A stretch of 64,000 bases of DNA from Bog-473 sp052140165 (GTDB taxonomy: Bacteria > Actinomycetota > Acidimicrobiia > Acidimicrobiales > RAAP-2). The position numbers and the translations under genes were made by a program. Shown in pieces: positions 17,684-25,958 of the stretch; the stretch's first letter is position 1; the number at the start of each line of letters is the position of its first letter. The notes below the pieces were generated by a model that made no database searches, was not told the origin of the DNA, and worked only from the letters and a program-made list of their open reading frames with translations. The stretch lies in assembly GCA_052140165.1 (NCBI GenBank), contig JBKQUM010000158.1, positions 1 through 64,000 on the forward strand. The letters are read 5' to 3'.

Positions 17684-18172
17684 TCAGGCTGGCCTCTCCC
17701 AGCGGACGACGTCGGCGAGCTCCCCGCTCTCGACGTCGTAGATCAAGCCGGCGATGATCCGCAGGCGGGACAGGTAGGGCGTCTGCGCCAGGAGGTCCAC
17801 GTCCTCACGCAGCGCGGCGGCATGGTCGTCGATGGGGAAGAAACCCAGATCGGCCCCGGTGAGCTCGCGCAGCTCGGCGTCGCTCACGCCCGCCAGCCCG
17901 CACTTGGTGTGCTGCATGACCACCGCGGTGTCCACGCCGAGCACCCCGCTCGAGAGCGCCAGGCTGCGCAGCACGTCGTCGGTGACCCGCCCGCCCGCGT
18001 TGCGGATCACGTGTGCCTCCCCGAGGTGGAGTCCCAGCACCGCGAAGACGTCGATGCGGGCGTCCATGCAGGTGACGACCGCCAGATGGCGCCCCGGGCG
18101 CGGATCGGCGACGTTGGCGCGCGCGGCGGCGTACCCCTGGTTGGCGGTGAGGAGGTCGGAGATCTGCGTCAT
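17684..18172 (-). CDS. Beta-class carbonic anhydrase (small, clade D type)
   Basis: The 162-residue protein has the zinc ligands and partners of beta carbonic anhydrases: VVTCMDARIDVF (Cys and Asp), VIRNAGGRVTDDVLRSL and VMQHTKCGLAG (His and Cys). The short length and sequence pattern match the actinobacterial group that includes Rv1284. It hydrates CO2 to bicarbonate in the cytoplasm. The ATG at 18172 gives the family N-terminus (MTQISDLL); upstream sequence in frame is not conserved. It lies 52 bases after the CoA-transferase gene on the same strand. Confidence 0.88.
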   Translation of the reverse strand: MTQISDLLTANQGYAAARANVADPRPGRHLAVVTCMDARIDVFAVLGLHLGEAHVIRNAGGRVTDDVLRSLALSSGVLGVDTAVVMQHTKCGLAGVSDAELRELTGADLGFFPIDDHAAALREDVDLLAQTPYLSRLRIIAGLIYDVESGELADVVRWERPA

Positions 18173-18224
18173 GACGTCAATGGACCGCCAGCAACGTAAC
18201 AGGGTCGCCGCGGGCCGGCGGGTG

Positions 18225-19247
18225 TCAGGGGCGCTCGCCGAAGCCCTCCCCGTGGTGCTCGTCGAGCGCCGGGACGGCCGGAACGGCGTCGGACCGGGGC
18301 AGCCGGATCGGAAAGGTGGGGAACGGAGCGCCCGCCAGCATCTCGCTGCGATGCAGCACTGGTGCCACGGGCACACCGGAGGCGACGAGCTCGGCGACCA
18401 GCTGGTCCCGCTCCCGGGCCGCGACCTGGACGCCGACGAGGTGCTGGAGCTCGGCGCCGCGCCGGGTCCTCTCCTCGAAGTCCAGCCCCACGAGCGCTCC
18501 GAGCCCGAGCTCGCCGCACAGGGCGTCCCAGAAGTGCTGCTCGTTCACCACGCCGAGGGCCACCTGCCCACCTTCGGTCGTGGCGAAGAGGCCGTAGCCG
18601 GGCGTCACCGCGGCCCCGCCCGGGTTCGCCGACCCGGCGGAGACGTTCCCCGTCCACGTCGCCATCACGTCGGTCATGGAGATGTCGAGGTAGGCCCCGC
18701 GGCCGCTGACGGCGCGCCCGATGAGGGCGGCGCAGATCCCGAACGACGCGGTCAGCCCGGACGCCAGGTCGGCGCTCGGCAGCGGCGGCTGGGTGGCGGT
18801 GCCCCCCTCGGGTATGAGCGAGCCCGCCCACGCCTGGTAGTTGACGTCGTGCCCCGGGAGGGAGGAGCGGGAGCCTTCCTGCCCGTAGCCGGAGATGGAG
18901 CAGTAGACGATGGCCGGATTGCGGGCCCGGATCGTGGCGTCGTCCAAGCCCAGCCGTGCCATCACGCCGGGCCGGAAACCCTCCACGAGGACGTCCGCCT
19001 CATCGGCCAGCGCCAGTGCCCGCGCGCGTCCGTCCTCGGCCTTCAGGTCGAGGACGATGCTGCGCTTGCCGGCGTTCACGGCGTCGAAGAGCCCGGCGTA
19101 GTGGCGCATCGGGTCGCCGCCCGGCGGTTCGACCTTCAGCACGTCGGCCCCGAGGGCCACCAGCAACGACGTCGCGTAGGGCCCAGGGCGCCAGATGCTG
19201 AGGTCGAGCACCCGCAGACCGGACAGGAACGCCGCGGCAGCTGCCAT
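18225..19247 (-). CDS. CaiB/BaiF-family (class III) CoA-transferase
   Basis: The protein (340 residues from the ATG at 19247) has the class III features: LRVLDLSIWRPGPYATSLL, GADVLKVEPPGGDPMRHY, SIVLDLKAEDGRARAL and PGHDVNYQAWAGSL, in which the Asp is the expected catalytic residue forming the CoA thioester intermediate. Members move CoA between acids, for example in bile-acid, carnitine, methyl-branched acid or aromatic degradation. A start at 19283 is possible but would leave only three bases to the divergent gene at 19287, so 19247 is preferred. Confidence 0.85.
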   Translation of the reverse strand: MAAAAAFLSGLRVLDLSIWRPGPYATSLLVALGADVLKVEPPGGDPMRHYAGLFDAVNAGKRSIVLDLKAEDGRARALALADEADVLVEGFRPGVMARLGLDDATIRARNPAIVYCSISGYGQEGSRSSLPGHDVNYQAWAGSLIPEGGTATQPPLPSADLASGLTASFGICAALIGRAVSGRGAYLDISMTDVMATWTGNVSAGSANPGGAAVTPGYGLFATTEGGQVALGVVNEQHFWDALCGELGLGALVGLDFEERTRRGAELQHLVGVQVAARERDQLVAELVASGVPVAPVLHRSEMLAGAPFPTFPIRLPRSDAVPAVPALDEHHGEGFGERP

Positions 19248-19286
19248 CGGCCCAGAGTCTTGCACCCGGAGCGGTACTCTCACTGC

Positions 19287-19934
19287 GTGCTGGGGTTCTT
19301 CTCATTCACCGAAATCACCGATCCCTCCGGCCACGAGGCGTACAACGCGTGGCATCAGCTCGACCACCTGCCCGAGCAATTCACGATCGACGGCATCACG
19401 TTCGGCCAGCGCTGGGTGCGCTCCCCGCGCTGCGTCGATGCCGAGGCGGCGACGGGCACCCTCCTCGGGCCGTTCCACTACATGACGCTCTACCTCATGC
19501 GGGACGAGGGGTGCCTGCCTGAGTTCTTCGCTCTGGCGAAGCGGCTGGCCGCAGAGGACCGCTTCTTCGCCGCACGACGGGCCCTTCTGTCGGGGCCCTT
19601 CGAGGTCGGCGGGCAATGGGCCGCGCCCCGCGTCGCCGTGTCGCCCGGGGCGGTGCCCTTCCGCCCGTCGCAGGGCGTGTACGTCGTGGTGGGACCACCG
19701 GTCGACGGTGCAGCCCTCGTCGATCATCACGGGGTAGCCGGTGCCTGGCAATTCGCCGACCGGGCGGGCGACCGTACCGTGACGGTGGCGTTCGTCGACG
19801 GCGACCTCTGGCAGGCGGCGGCCGCCCTCGGGCCGGCCTCCCGGAGCGGTGGGGAGGTGCCCGAGTGGGCCGGGCCGCTCGAACGTGTTGATGCCTTTCG
19901 CTGGGACTGGTTCGCTACGCTGACGCCCCAATGA
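19287..19934 (+). CDS. Dimeric alpha/beta-barrel-like protein (EthD-type), function unknown
   Basis: The 215-residue protein begins VLGFFSFTEITDPSGHEAYN and includes WHQLDHLPEQ, a pattern like the ferredoxin-like fold of EthD and related dimeric alpha/beta-barrel proteins. The assignment is tentative. A TACTCT box ends six bases before the GTG, consistent with a leaderless message. The stop overlaps the next gene start (ATGA), so these two are coupled. It is divergent from the CoA-transferase gene. Confidence 0.6.
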   Translation: MLGFFSFTEITDPSGHEAYNAWHQLDHLPEQFTIDGITFGQRWVRSPRCVDAEAATGTLLGPFHYMTLYLMRDEGCLPEFFALAKRLAAEDRFFAARRALLSGPFEVGGQWAAPRVAVSPGAVPFRPSQGVYVVVGPPVDGAALVDHHGVAGAWQFADRAGDRTVTVAFVDGDLWQAAAALGPASRSGGEVPEWAGPLERVDAFRWDWFATLTPQ

Positions 19935-20746
19935 CCAGTGGGAAGCAGTCGAAGGCGCAGCGCAGAACCGAAAACCAGCGCCGCGCGGCCGAGAAGCGCG
20001 CGGCCGAGCTGCGCAAGAAGCGGATGCGCATCGGCATCCGGGTGGGCGGTGTCGTGGCGGTGATCGCCGTCGTGGTGGTGATCATCACCCAGGTGAGCGG
20101 GAGCGGCACGGGCAAGGTGCCGCCCCAGCTGAAGAACCCGCACGTGCCGGTCCAGGCCGTCCCGTCGTCCATGTCGTCGACGTGGGTGCAGCCGCCGGCC
20201 GCCACCCCGGGGCCCGAGACGATCCCCGTCCCCAGCGGGCCGAAGCTGGCCTCGCTGATCAACGCGTCGACGGGGCAGACCATCGACAACGTGCAGTGCC
20301 AGGCCGGCGAGCAGACCGAGGTGCATGTCCACACCCACCTCACCATCTTCGTGAACGGCAAGGCGCAGGTGATCCCCTACGGCATCGGCATCCCCGGGTT
20401 CCAGGCCGTGCAGACCGCGCAGGGCCCCTTCGTCGAGACGGGGAGCTGCTTCTACTGGCTCCACGTGCACGCGAACGACGGGATCATCCACGTCGAGTCA
20501 CCCAGCACGAGCATGAGCTTCACGCTCGGCCAGTTCTTCGACGAGTGGGGCCAGCCGCTCAGCACGTCCCAGGTCGGTCCCGCCACGGGCAAGGTGACCG
20601 TCTTCTTCACCGCCCCCGGTCAGAAGACGGGCATCTACACCGGCGACCCGCGCAACCTCCCGCTGGGGGACCACTACCAGATCCAGCTCGACGTGGGCAC
20701 CCCGATCGTCGCCCCCGTCCAGATCACCAACTGGGGACAGCTGTAG
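19931..20746 (+). CDS. Membrane-anchored extracytoplasmic protein with histidine clusters
   Basis: The 271-residue protein has a charged coiled N-terminus (KAQRRTENQRRAAEKRAAEL), a single membrane helix (about 35-53) and a large outer domain. This contains TEVHVHTHLTIFVNGK and FYWLHVHANDGIIHVES, two dense histidine clusters that could bind copper or another metal. The cysteines in VQCQAG and GSCFYW may pair. I do not recognise a characterised family, although similar proteins are common in actinobacteria. It is translated from an ATG overlapping the upstream stop. The role is unknown; metal handling is an inference. Confidence 0.65.
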   Translation: MTSGKQSKAQRRTENQRRAAEKRAAELRKKRMRIGIRVGGVVAVIAVVVVIITQVSGSGTGKVPPQLKNPHVPVQAVPSSMSSTWVQPPAATPGPETIPVPSGPKLASLINASTGQTIDNVQCQAGEQTEVHVHTHLTIFVNGKAQVIPYGIGIPGFQAVQTAQGPFVETGSCFYWLHVHANDGIIHVESPSTSMSFTLGQFFDEWGQPLSTSQVGPATGKVTVFFTAPGQKTGIYTGDPRNLPLGDHYQIQLDVGTPIVAPVQITNWGQL

Positions 20747-20773
20747 CTTCCGTGGGGGTCGATGGATATTCGC

Positions 20774-21670
20774 CTACCCCACGTTCCACCGCGCCGTCGG
20801 CTCGGCGTTGTGGTCGCCGCCGAGCAGCGCGGCGAAGATGGCCGGCGCCTGATGCGGCAACAGCGACAGGTGGCCTTCGTCGGGGACGACGGTGACCGTG
20901 GCGTGCGCGATGTGCGCCTGCAGGAAGGCGCGGTAGCCAGGCGGCCCGCTGCGGTCGTCGGCGCCCTCCCAGATCTGCACGGGGACGGCGATCTCCTCGA
21001 GGGAGAATCCCCATGGGTCGCCGAAGATCCGGTAGTCCTGCACGCAGCCCTCGGTCCCGAGTCGCACGGCCTCGCGGACGGAGGCGAGGGCATCGTCGGG
21101 CCTGCCCCACTCGGTGAGGAACGAGCGGTCGGCGGGCGGGAAGGAGCGCATCGCGGCGCGCAGCAGCCGGGCGTTGCTCGTACTCAGGATGCTCACCTTC
21201 ATGAGCGCGGAGGCCAGCCAGGGTGTCCGCTGCGCCAGCAGCAGGAGGGTGCGGTCCTCCGCCGTGAGGCCCCGCGTGGTGCCGTAGAGGTCGAGCGGGA
21301 CCGTGCTCGAGAGGAGTGCCGCGGCCGTGACGCGGCCGCGCAGCTTCGCGGCACAGACGGCGGCGTACGCTCCGCCGGCCGACCAGCCCATGACCGCGAA
21401 GCGCCCGATGCCGAGGGCGCCGGTCAAGGCCTCGACGTCGGCCGGCCAATCGGTGAGCCGGCGCCCGGACTGGTAGGTGGACACGCCGATGCCGGGCCGG
21501 TCGGGTGAGACGAGGCGCACGCCCTTGGCCACCGCTGCCCCGTGGGCGGGGGCGGCATCGAGGCGGGAGCTCAGCCCGCCGTGGAAGCTGAGGACGGGGA
21601 AGCCCGCGGGATCCCCGTACTCCTCGTACGCCAGCATCCTCCCGTCGGGAAGAGTCACGGAAGCGGTCAC
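20774..21670 (-). CDS. Alpha/beta-fold hydrolase
   Basis: The 298-residue protein shows the fold in order: VLSFHGGLSSRLDA (oxyanion region), VSPDRPGIGVST, MGWSAGGAYAA (nucleophile elbow with Ser), WEGADDRSGP (acid) and VVPDEGHLSLLP (His). It resembles the epoxide hydrolase/esterase branch; no substrate can be assigned. I chose the GTG at 21670 because conserved sequence begins there; the frame is open further upstream but unlike the family. It is divergent from the acyl-CoA dehydrogenase gene. Confidence 0.8.
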   Translation of the reverse strand: MTASVTLPDGRMLAYEEYGDPAGFPVLSFHGGLSSRLDAAPAHGAAVAKGVRLVSPDRPGIGVSTYQSGRRLTDWPADVEALTGALGIGRFAVMGWSAGGAYAAVCAAKLRGRVTAAALLSSTVPLDLYGTTRGLTAEDRTLLLLAQRTPWLASALMKVSILSTSNARLLRAAMRSFPPADRSFLTEWGRPDDALASVREAVRLGTEGCVQDYRIFGDPWGFSLEEIAVPVQIWEGADDRSGPPGYRAFLQAHIAHATVTVVPDEGHLSLLPHQAPAIFAALLGGDHNAEPTARWNVG

Positions 21671-21777
21671 GCGTGTGCCGTCGCGCCGCTGCCCGCTGCA
21701 CCGGGGACCGCGTCGGCATGCCCGGTCCGTCGAAGGTGGGCAGGTCCCCGCACAGGTGCACGCTATAGGGTGCGGGC

Positions 21778-22968
21778 ATGAGTGCGAACGTCGACGAGCT
21801 CGTTGACGGCCTGCTGGCCGACTTCCCACCCGCCACGACACCGGCGCAGCAGTTCCTGGGCGAGCAGTACGACCGTGGCCTGGCCTGGTTGCACTTCCCA
21901 CCCGACTGCGGCGGCCTGGGCCTCACACCCAAGGAGCACCAGCGGGCGCAGGCACGGCTGCACGAAGGGGGCGCCCCGGTGGCCGGAGTGCGCAACCCGA
22001 TCGGCTACGGAATGTGCGCGCCGACCATCGCCACCCATGGCACGCCCGAGCAGAAGGCACGCTACCTGCGGCCGTTGTTCGACAACGAGGAGATCTGGTG
22101 CCAGCTCTTCAGCGAGCCGGGCGCCGGGTCCGACGTCGCGGGGCTGTCGACGAGAGCCGAGCGCGACGGTGAGGAGTGGCTGCTGAACGGGCAGAAGGTG
22201 TGGACCACGCTGGCGCACATCTCGGCGTTCGGGTTGATCGTGGCGCGCACGAACCCCGACCTACCCAAGCACCAGGGGATGACGGCCTTTCTCGTCGACA
22301 TGAAGGCGCCGGGCGTCGAGGTACGCCCCCTCTTCCAGATCACCGGGGAGGCCGAATTCAACGAGGTCTTCTTCACCGACGTGCGCATGCCCGACAGCGC
22401 GCGGATCGGCGCCGAGGGCGAGGGTTGGCGCGTGGCGGTGACGACGCTCATGAACGAGCGGGTCTCCATCGGTGGCGCGGTCACCCGCCGGGGTGGCGGC
22501 CCGATCGGCGAGGCACTCCGGATCTGGAAGGAGCGCTGGCAGGGGGACACGTCGGCGCACGCCCTCGCGCTGCGCGACCGGGTGGTCTCGAGCTACATCC
22601 GCAGCGAGGCGCTCTCCATGACCAACATGCGGGCGGCCCAGACGCGCAAGGCGGGCACGCCCGGGCCCGAGGGCTCGGTGGCCAAGCTCGCCTACGCCGA
22701 GGAGAACAAGCGGGTCTACGACCTGTGCATGGACCTGCTGGGCAATGACGCCATGTTGTTCCCGGCCGGCTACCCGATGACCCGGCCCGAGCTGGTCGGC
22801 ATGGGATCTCCCGACGTGCACAAGCTGTTCCTGCGCGTGCGGGCCAACTCCATCGAGGGCGGCACGTCCGAGGTCATGCGCAACATCCTGGGGGAGCGGG
22901 TGCTGGGTCTCCCCGGCGACGTCCGCACCGACAAGGAGATGCCGTGGAAGGACGTGCCGCGCAGCTGA
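21778..22968 (+). CDS. Acyl-CoA dehydrogenase (FadE-like)
   Basis: The 396-residue protein has LFSEPGAGSDVAGLSTRAERDG (the FAD and substrate loop), LNGQKVWTTLAHISAFGLIV, LNERVSIGG-like MNERVSIGG and ANSIEGGTSEVMRNILGERVLGLP near the C-terminus, all typical of the acyl-CoA dehydrogenase family. It oxidises an acyl-CoA to the enoyl-CoA and passes electrons to ETF. The length is normal. A TAGGGT box ends six bases before the ATG, consistent with a leaderless start. The substrate chain is unknown, though steroid side-chain or branched acyl groups are common for this type. Confidence 0.9.
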   Translation: MSANVDELVDGLLADFPPATTPAQQFLGEQYDRGLAWLHFPPDCGGLGLTPKEHQRAQARLHEGGAPVAGVRNPIGYGMCAPTIATHGTPEQKARYLRPLFDNEEIWCQLFSEPGAGSDVAGLSTRAERDGEEWLLNGQKVWTTLAHISAFGLIVARTNPDLPKHQGMTAFLVDMKAPGVEVRPLFQITGEAEFNEVFFTDVRMPDSARIGAEGEGWRVAVTTLMNERVSIGGAVTRRGGGPIGEALRIWKERWQGDTSAHALALRDRVVSSYIRSEALSMTNMRAAQTRKAGTPGPEGSVAKLAYAEENKRVYDLCMDLLGNDAMLFPAGYPMTRPELVGMGSPDVHKLFLRVRANSIEGGTSEVMRNILGERVLGLPGDVRTDKEMPWKDVPRS

Positions 22969-22981
22969 GCACCTCCCTGCC

Positions 22982-23632
22982 GTGATGGCGCCCGACATCG
23001 CCGCCGAGAAGCGGGCCGCCGCGCTGGCGGCGGCCGACCTCGTCGAGGACGGGATGCTGGTGGGCCTCGGGACCGGCACCACGGTCGCCGAGCTGGTCCC
23101 CGCACTCGGCCGCCGCCGGCCGGCGATCACCTGCGTGGCGACATCCCCTGCGACAGCGGAGCTCGCGGTCGCCCAGGGCCTGGACGTGCGACCCTTCACC
23201 GACATCGATCGGCTCGACCTGGCCATCGACGGGGCCGACCAGGTCGACCCGGCAGGCTGGCTGGTCAAGGGCGGGGGAGGCGCGCATACCCGAGAGCGGA
23301 TCGTCGCCGCCGCGGCCGACCGCTTCGTCGTCATCGTCTCGTCGGACAAGCCGGTCGACCGGCTTCACCCTCCGGTGCCGCTCGAGCTCGTGACGTTCGG
23401 GCTGGCCGCCACCCTGCACGCACTGTCCGACGCCGCGCTGCGGGACGCGCCGCCGACGCCCGACGGCGGCATCCTGGCCGACTACCAGGGCGACGTCACC
23501 GACCCCGCGCTACTGGCCGGGTGGCTCGACACGGTGCCCGGCGTCGTCTCGCACGGCCTCTTCCCACCGTCCATGGTGACTACGGTCCTGGTCGCCCGGG
23601 GCGGGGAGGTGGAGGTGCGTCAGATCGCCTGA
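22982..23632 (+). CDS. rpiA: Ribose-5-phosphate isomerase A
   Basis: The 216-residue enzyme interconverts ribose-5-phosphate and ribulose-5-phosphate in the pentose phosphate pathway. Visible motifs are VGLGTGTTVAELV (phosphate loop), LAIDGADQVDP (catalytic Asp pair) and WLVKGGGGAHTRERIVA (lysine). Length fits the RpiA family. The start is either GTG at 22982 or the adjacent ATG at 22985. It follows the acyl-CoA dehydrogenase by only 13 bases, so the two are probably cotranscribed although functionally unrelated. Confidence 0.92.
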   Translation: MMAPDIAAEKRAAALAAADLVEDGMLVGLGTGTTVAELVPALGRRRPAITCVATSPATAELAVAQGLDVRPFTDIDRLDLAIDGADQVDPAGWLVKGGGGAHTRERIVAAAADRFVVIVSSDKPVDRLHPPVPLELVTFGLAATLHALSDAALRDAPPTPDGGILADYQGDVTDPALLAGWLDTVPGVVSHGLFPPSMVTTVLVARGGEVEVRQIA

Positions 23633-23684
23633 GCCGTCGGGCTGGGGCCCGGCCTGGCCCCGGTGCAGAGGTCGGCCGGGAAGG

Positions 23685-24914
23685 TCACACGATGGTGTGG
23701 AACGTCACCGGCAACGAGGTGGGGGAGCGGAACACGTCGCCACGGATGTGGGCGTCTGTGTCGCCGGGGTCGAGGGCCAGACCCGGCAGCCGGTCCAGGA
23801 CGCGTTGCATGAGCACCCGCGTCTCGATCCGGGCGAGATGCATGCCCAGGCACATGTGCGGGCCGTGTGCGAAGGCGATGTGCGGGATGGACGGGCGGAA
23901 GATGTCGAAGGTCTCGGGGTCCTCCCATCGGGTCTCGTCGTGGTTGGCGGACCCGATGTGCGGGGTGATGCTCTGCCCGGGGCCGATCGTCACCCCGGCC
24001 AGCTCGACCTCGCAGGTCGTGGTGCGGTTGATGGTGAGCAGCGGCGGCTCGCAGCGCAGGCCTTCCTCAATTGCCTGGGGGAGCAGCGAACGGTCGGCGC
24101 GCACGGCATCGAGCTGGTCCGGGTGGGTGAGCAGGAGGTAGAGCAGATTGCCCGATGAGCGGTACGTGGTCTCGGCTCCCGCCGGCAGCAGCAGGCGCAG
24201 GAACGAGTAGATGGCCTCGTCGGTCAGCTTCTCGCCGTCGACCTCGGCCGAGACCAGGTCGCTGATGAGGTCCTCGGCCGGCCGGGCCCGGCGCTCGGCC
24301 ACCACCTGCGCGAAGTACTCGCGCAGGGACTCGGAAGCGGCCAGCCCGCGGTCGATGTCGGCCACCAGGCCGATCAGCTCGACCGACCAGCGCTGGAACT
24401 GCGGGAAGTCCTCCTCGGGGAGGCCGAGGAGACGCGCGATCACCCGCACCGGGAACTCGAAGGTCAGTTGGCGCACGAGGTCCGCCTCGCCGTCGGCCGC
24501 GAAACGGTCGATCTGCTCGTCGACGATGGGTGCGATGAATTCGGGCTCCCAGCGCGCCAGCGCCCGCTCCCGGAACGCGTGCGAGACCAGGTTCCGCTGC
24601 GTGCGGTGCTCGGGATCGTCCATGCCGAGGATCATGTGGCCCATGACCATGCCGATGGTGGCGTCGTAACCGGTCGAGGTGAAGGTCTTGGCGTCCCGCA
24701 GAATGCGCGAGCAGTCCTCGTAGCGGTAGGCGATCCACCCCGGCTCGACGTCGATGCCCTCGGGGAGGGCGTCGGGGGACATGGTCATGCCCAGGGCGAC
24801 CGGCGTGTCGCGCCGCTTGACCGCCAGGTCGGCATACGGGTTCCTCGTCGTGCCGGCCACGACGTCGTCGAAGGCCGCGAACGGGTCGTACTCCTGGGCG
24901 TCGGACATGGTCAT
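23685..24914 (-). CDS. Cytochrome P450
   Basis: The 409-residue protein has the P450 marks: LLLPAGAETTYRSSGN (I-helix with acidic-Thr pair), IEEGLRCEPPLL (ExxR) and FAHGPHMCLGMHLAR (heme-binding cysteine). Sequence shape is like bacterial CYP families that need a separate ferredoxin and reductase; none are adjacent. Substrate is unknown. It is convergent with rpiA. Two start codons (GTG/ATG region MTMSDAQEYDP) lie close together. Confidence 0.9.
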   Translation of the reverse strand: MTMSDAQEYDPFAAFDDVVAGTTRNPYADLAVKRRDTPVALGMTMSPDALPEGIDVEPGWIAYRYEDCSRILRDAKTFTSTGYDATIGMVMGHMILGMDDPEHRTQRNLVSHAFRERALARWEPEFIAPIVDEQIDRFAADGEADLVRQLTFEFPVRVIARLLGLPEEDFPQFQRWSVELIGLVADIDRGLAASESLREYFAQVVAERRARPAEDLISDLVSAEVDGEKLTDEAIYSFLRLLLPAGAETTYRSSGNLLYLLLTHPDQLDAVRADRSLLPQAIEEGLRCEPPLLTINRTTTCEVELAGVTIGPGQSITPHIGSANHDETRWEDPETFDIFRPSIPHIAFAHGPHMCLGMHLARIETRVLMQRVLDRLPGLALDPGDTDAHIRGDVFRSPTSLPVTFHTIV

Positions 24915-25046
24915 GGCGCTGCTCCCTCCCCACCGGGGTGTGCCGTGTGTGACGTGGGAGTCAGGTTACGGTCCACGGCGGCCCAACGCACGACGGGGCC
25001 GGCCCGGGGCAGCCCCGGCGCGCGGACGGCGTAGGCTCCCGCCTGC

Positions 25047-25958
25047 ATGAAGACGCTCCGCACGCCCGACGACCGCTTCGCCCACCTGCCCGGTTACGAC
25101 TTCGAGCCGCACTACGCCGACGTCGCCGACCCCGAGGGTGGCACCGTGCGGGTGCACTACCTGCGGGAGGGCGATCCGGGGGGCCCGGTCGTGCTCCTCC
25201 TCCACGGCGAGCCCTCCTGGTCCTACCTGTACCGCACGATGATCCCCGTCCTGACCGCGGCCGGCCTGCAGATCGTGGCCCCCGACCTGGTGGGCTTCGG
25301 ACGGTCGGACAAGCCCGCCGAGCGCGGCGACTACACGTTCGCCCGCCACGTCGAATGGATGCGCGAGCTCCTCTTCGACCGGCTGGACCTGCACGACGTG
25401 ACGCTGGTGTGCCAGGACTGGGGCGGGCTGATCGGCCTGCGCCTGGTGGGCGAGCACCCCGACCGCTTCGCCAGGGTGGTCGCGGCGAACACGTTCCTGC
25501 CGACCGGGGACACCAACCCCGGGGAGGCCTTCTTCGCCTGGCAGCGCTTCTCCCAGGAGGTCGAGCAGTTCCCGACCGGTGGCATCGTCCGGGGTGGATG
25601 CGCCAAGCCGGTGTCCCCCGAGGTGGAGGCCGCCTACGACGCGCCGTTCCCCGACGAGTCCTACAAGGCGGGGGCGCGGGCCTTCCCCATGCTGGTGCCG
25701 TCGCAGCCAGACGACCCCGCGCACGACGCCAACGTCGCCGCCTGGGTGGGTCTGGCCGCCTTCGACCGCCCGTTTCTGTGTGCCTTCAGCGACGGCGACC
25801 CCATCACCAGGGGGGCGGACCGCAACCTGAAGGAGAAGATCCCCGGGGCACAGGGCCAGCCCCACACCACGATCGTCGGGGGCGGGCACTTCCTCCAGGA
25901 GGACTGCGGGGTGCAGTTGGCCGGGGTCGTCGTCGACTTCGTCTCCTCGACGCCGTGA
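25047..25958 (+). CDS. Haloalkane dehalogenase (HLD-I, DhlA/DhmA-like)
   Basis: The 303-residue protein is co-linear with Xanthobacter DhlA: RTPDDRFAHLPGY near the start, LLHGEPSWSYLYRTMIP, APDLVGFGRSDKP, VCQDWGGLIGL (nucleophile Asp followed by halide-binding Trp), FSDGDPITRG (acid) and IVGGGHFLQED (His). Family members cleave carbon-halogen bonds by hydrolysis to give an alcohol and halide. The second halide-stabilising residue cannot be fixed by eye. A TAGGCT box ends nine bases before the ATG. The stop overlaps the next gene start (GTGA), a flavin monooxygenase, so both are made together. Confidence 0.85.
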   Translation: MKTLRTPDDRFAHLPGYDFEPHYADVADPEGGTVRVHYLREGDPGGPVVLLLHGEPSWSYLYRTMIPVLTAAGLQIVAPDLVGFGRSDKPAERGDYTFARHVEWMRELLFDRLDLHDVTLVCQDWGGLIGLRLVGEHPDRFARVVAANTFLPTGDTNPGEAFFAWQRFSQEVEQFPTGGIVRGGCAKPVSPEVEAAYDAPFPDESYKAGARAFPMLVPSQPDDPAHDANVAAWVGLAAFDRPFLCAFSDGDPITRGADRNLKEKIPGAQGQPHTTIVGGGHFLQEDCGVQLAGVVVDFVSSTP

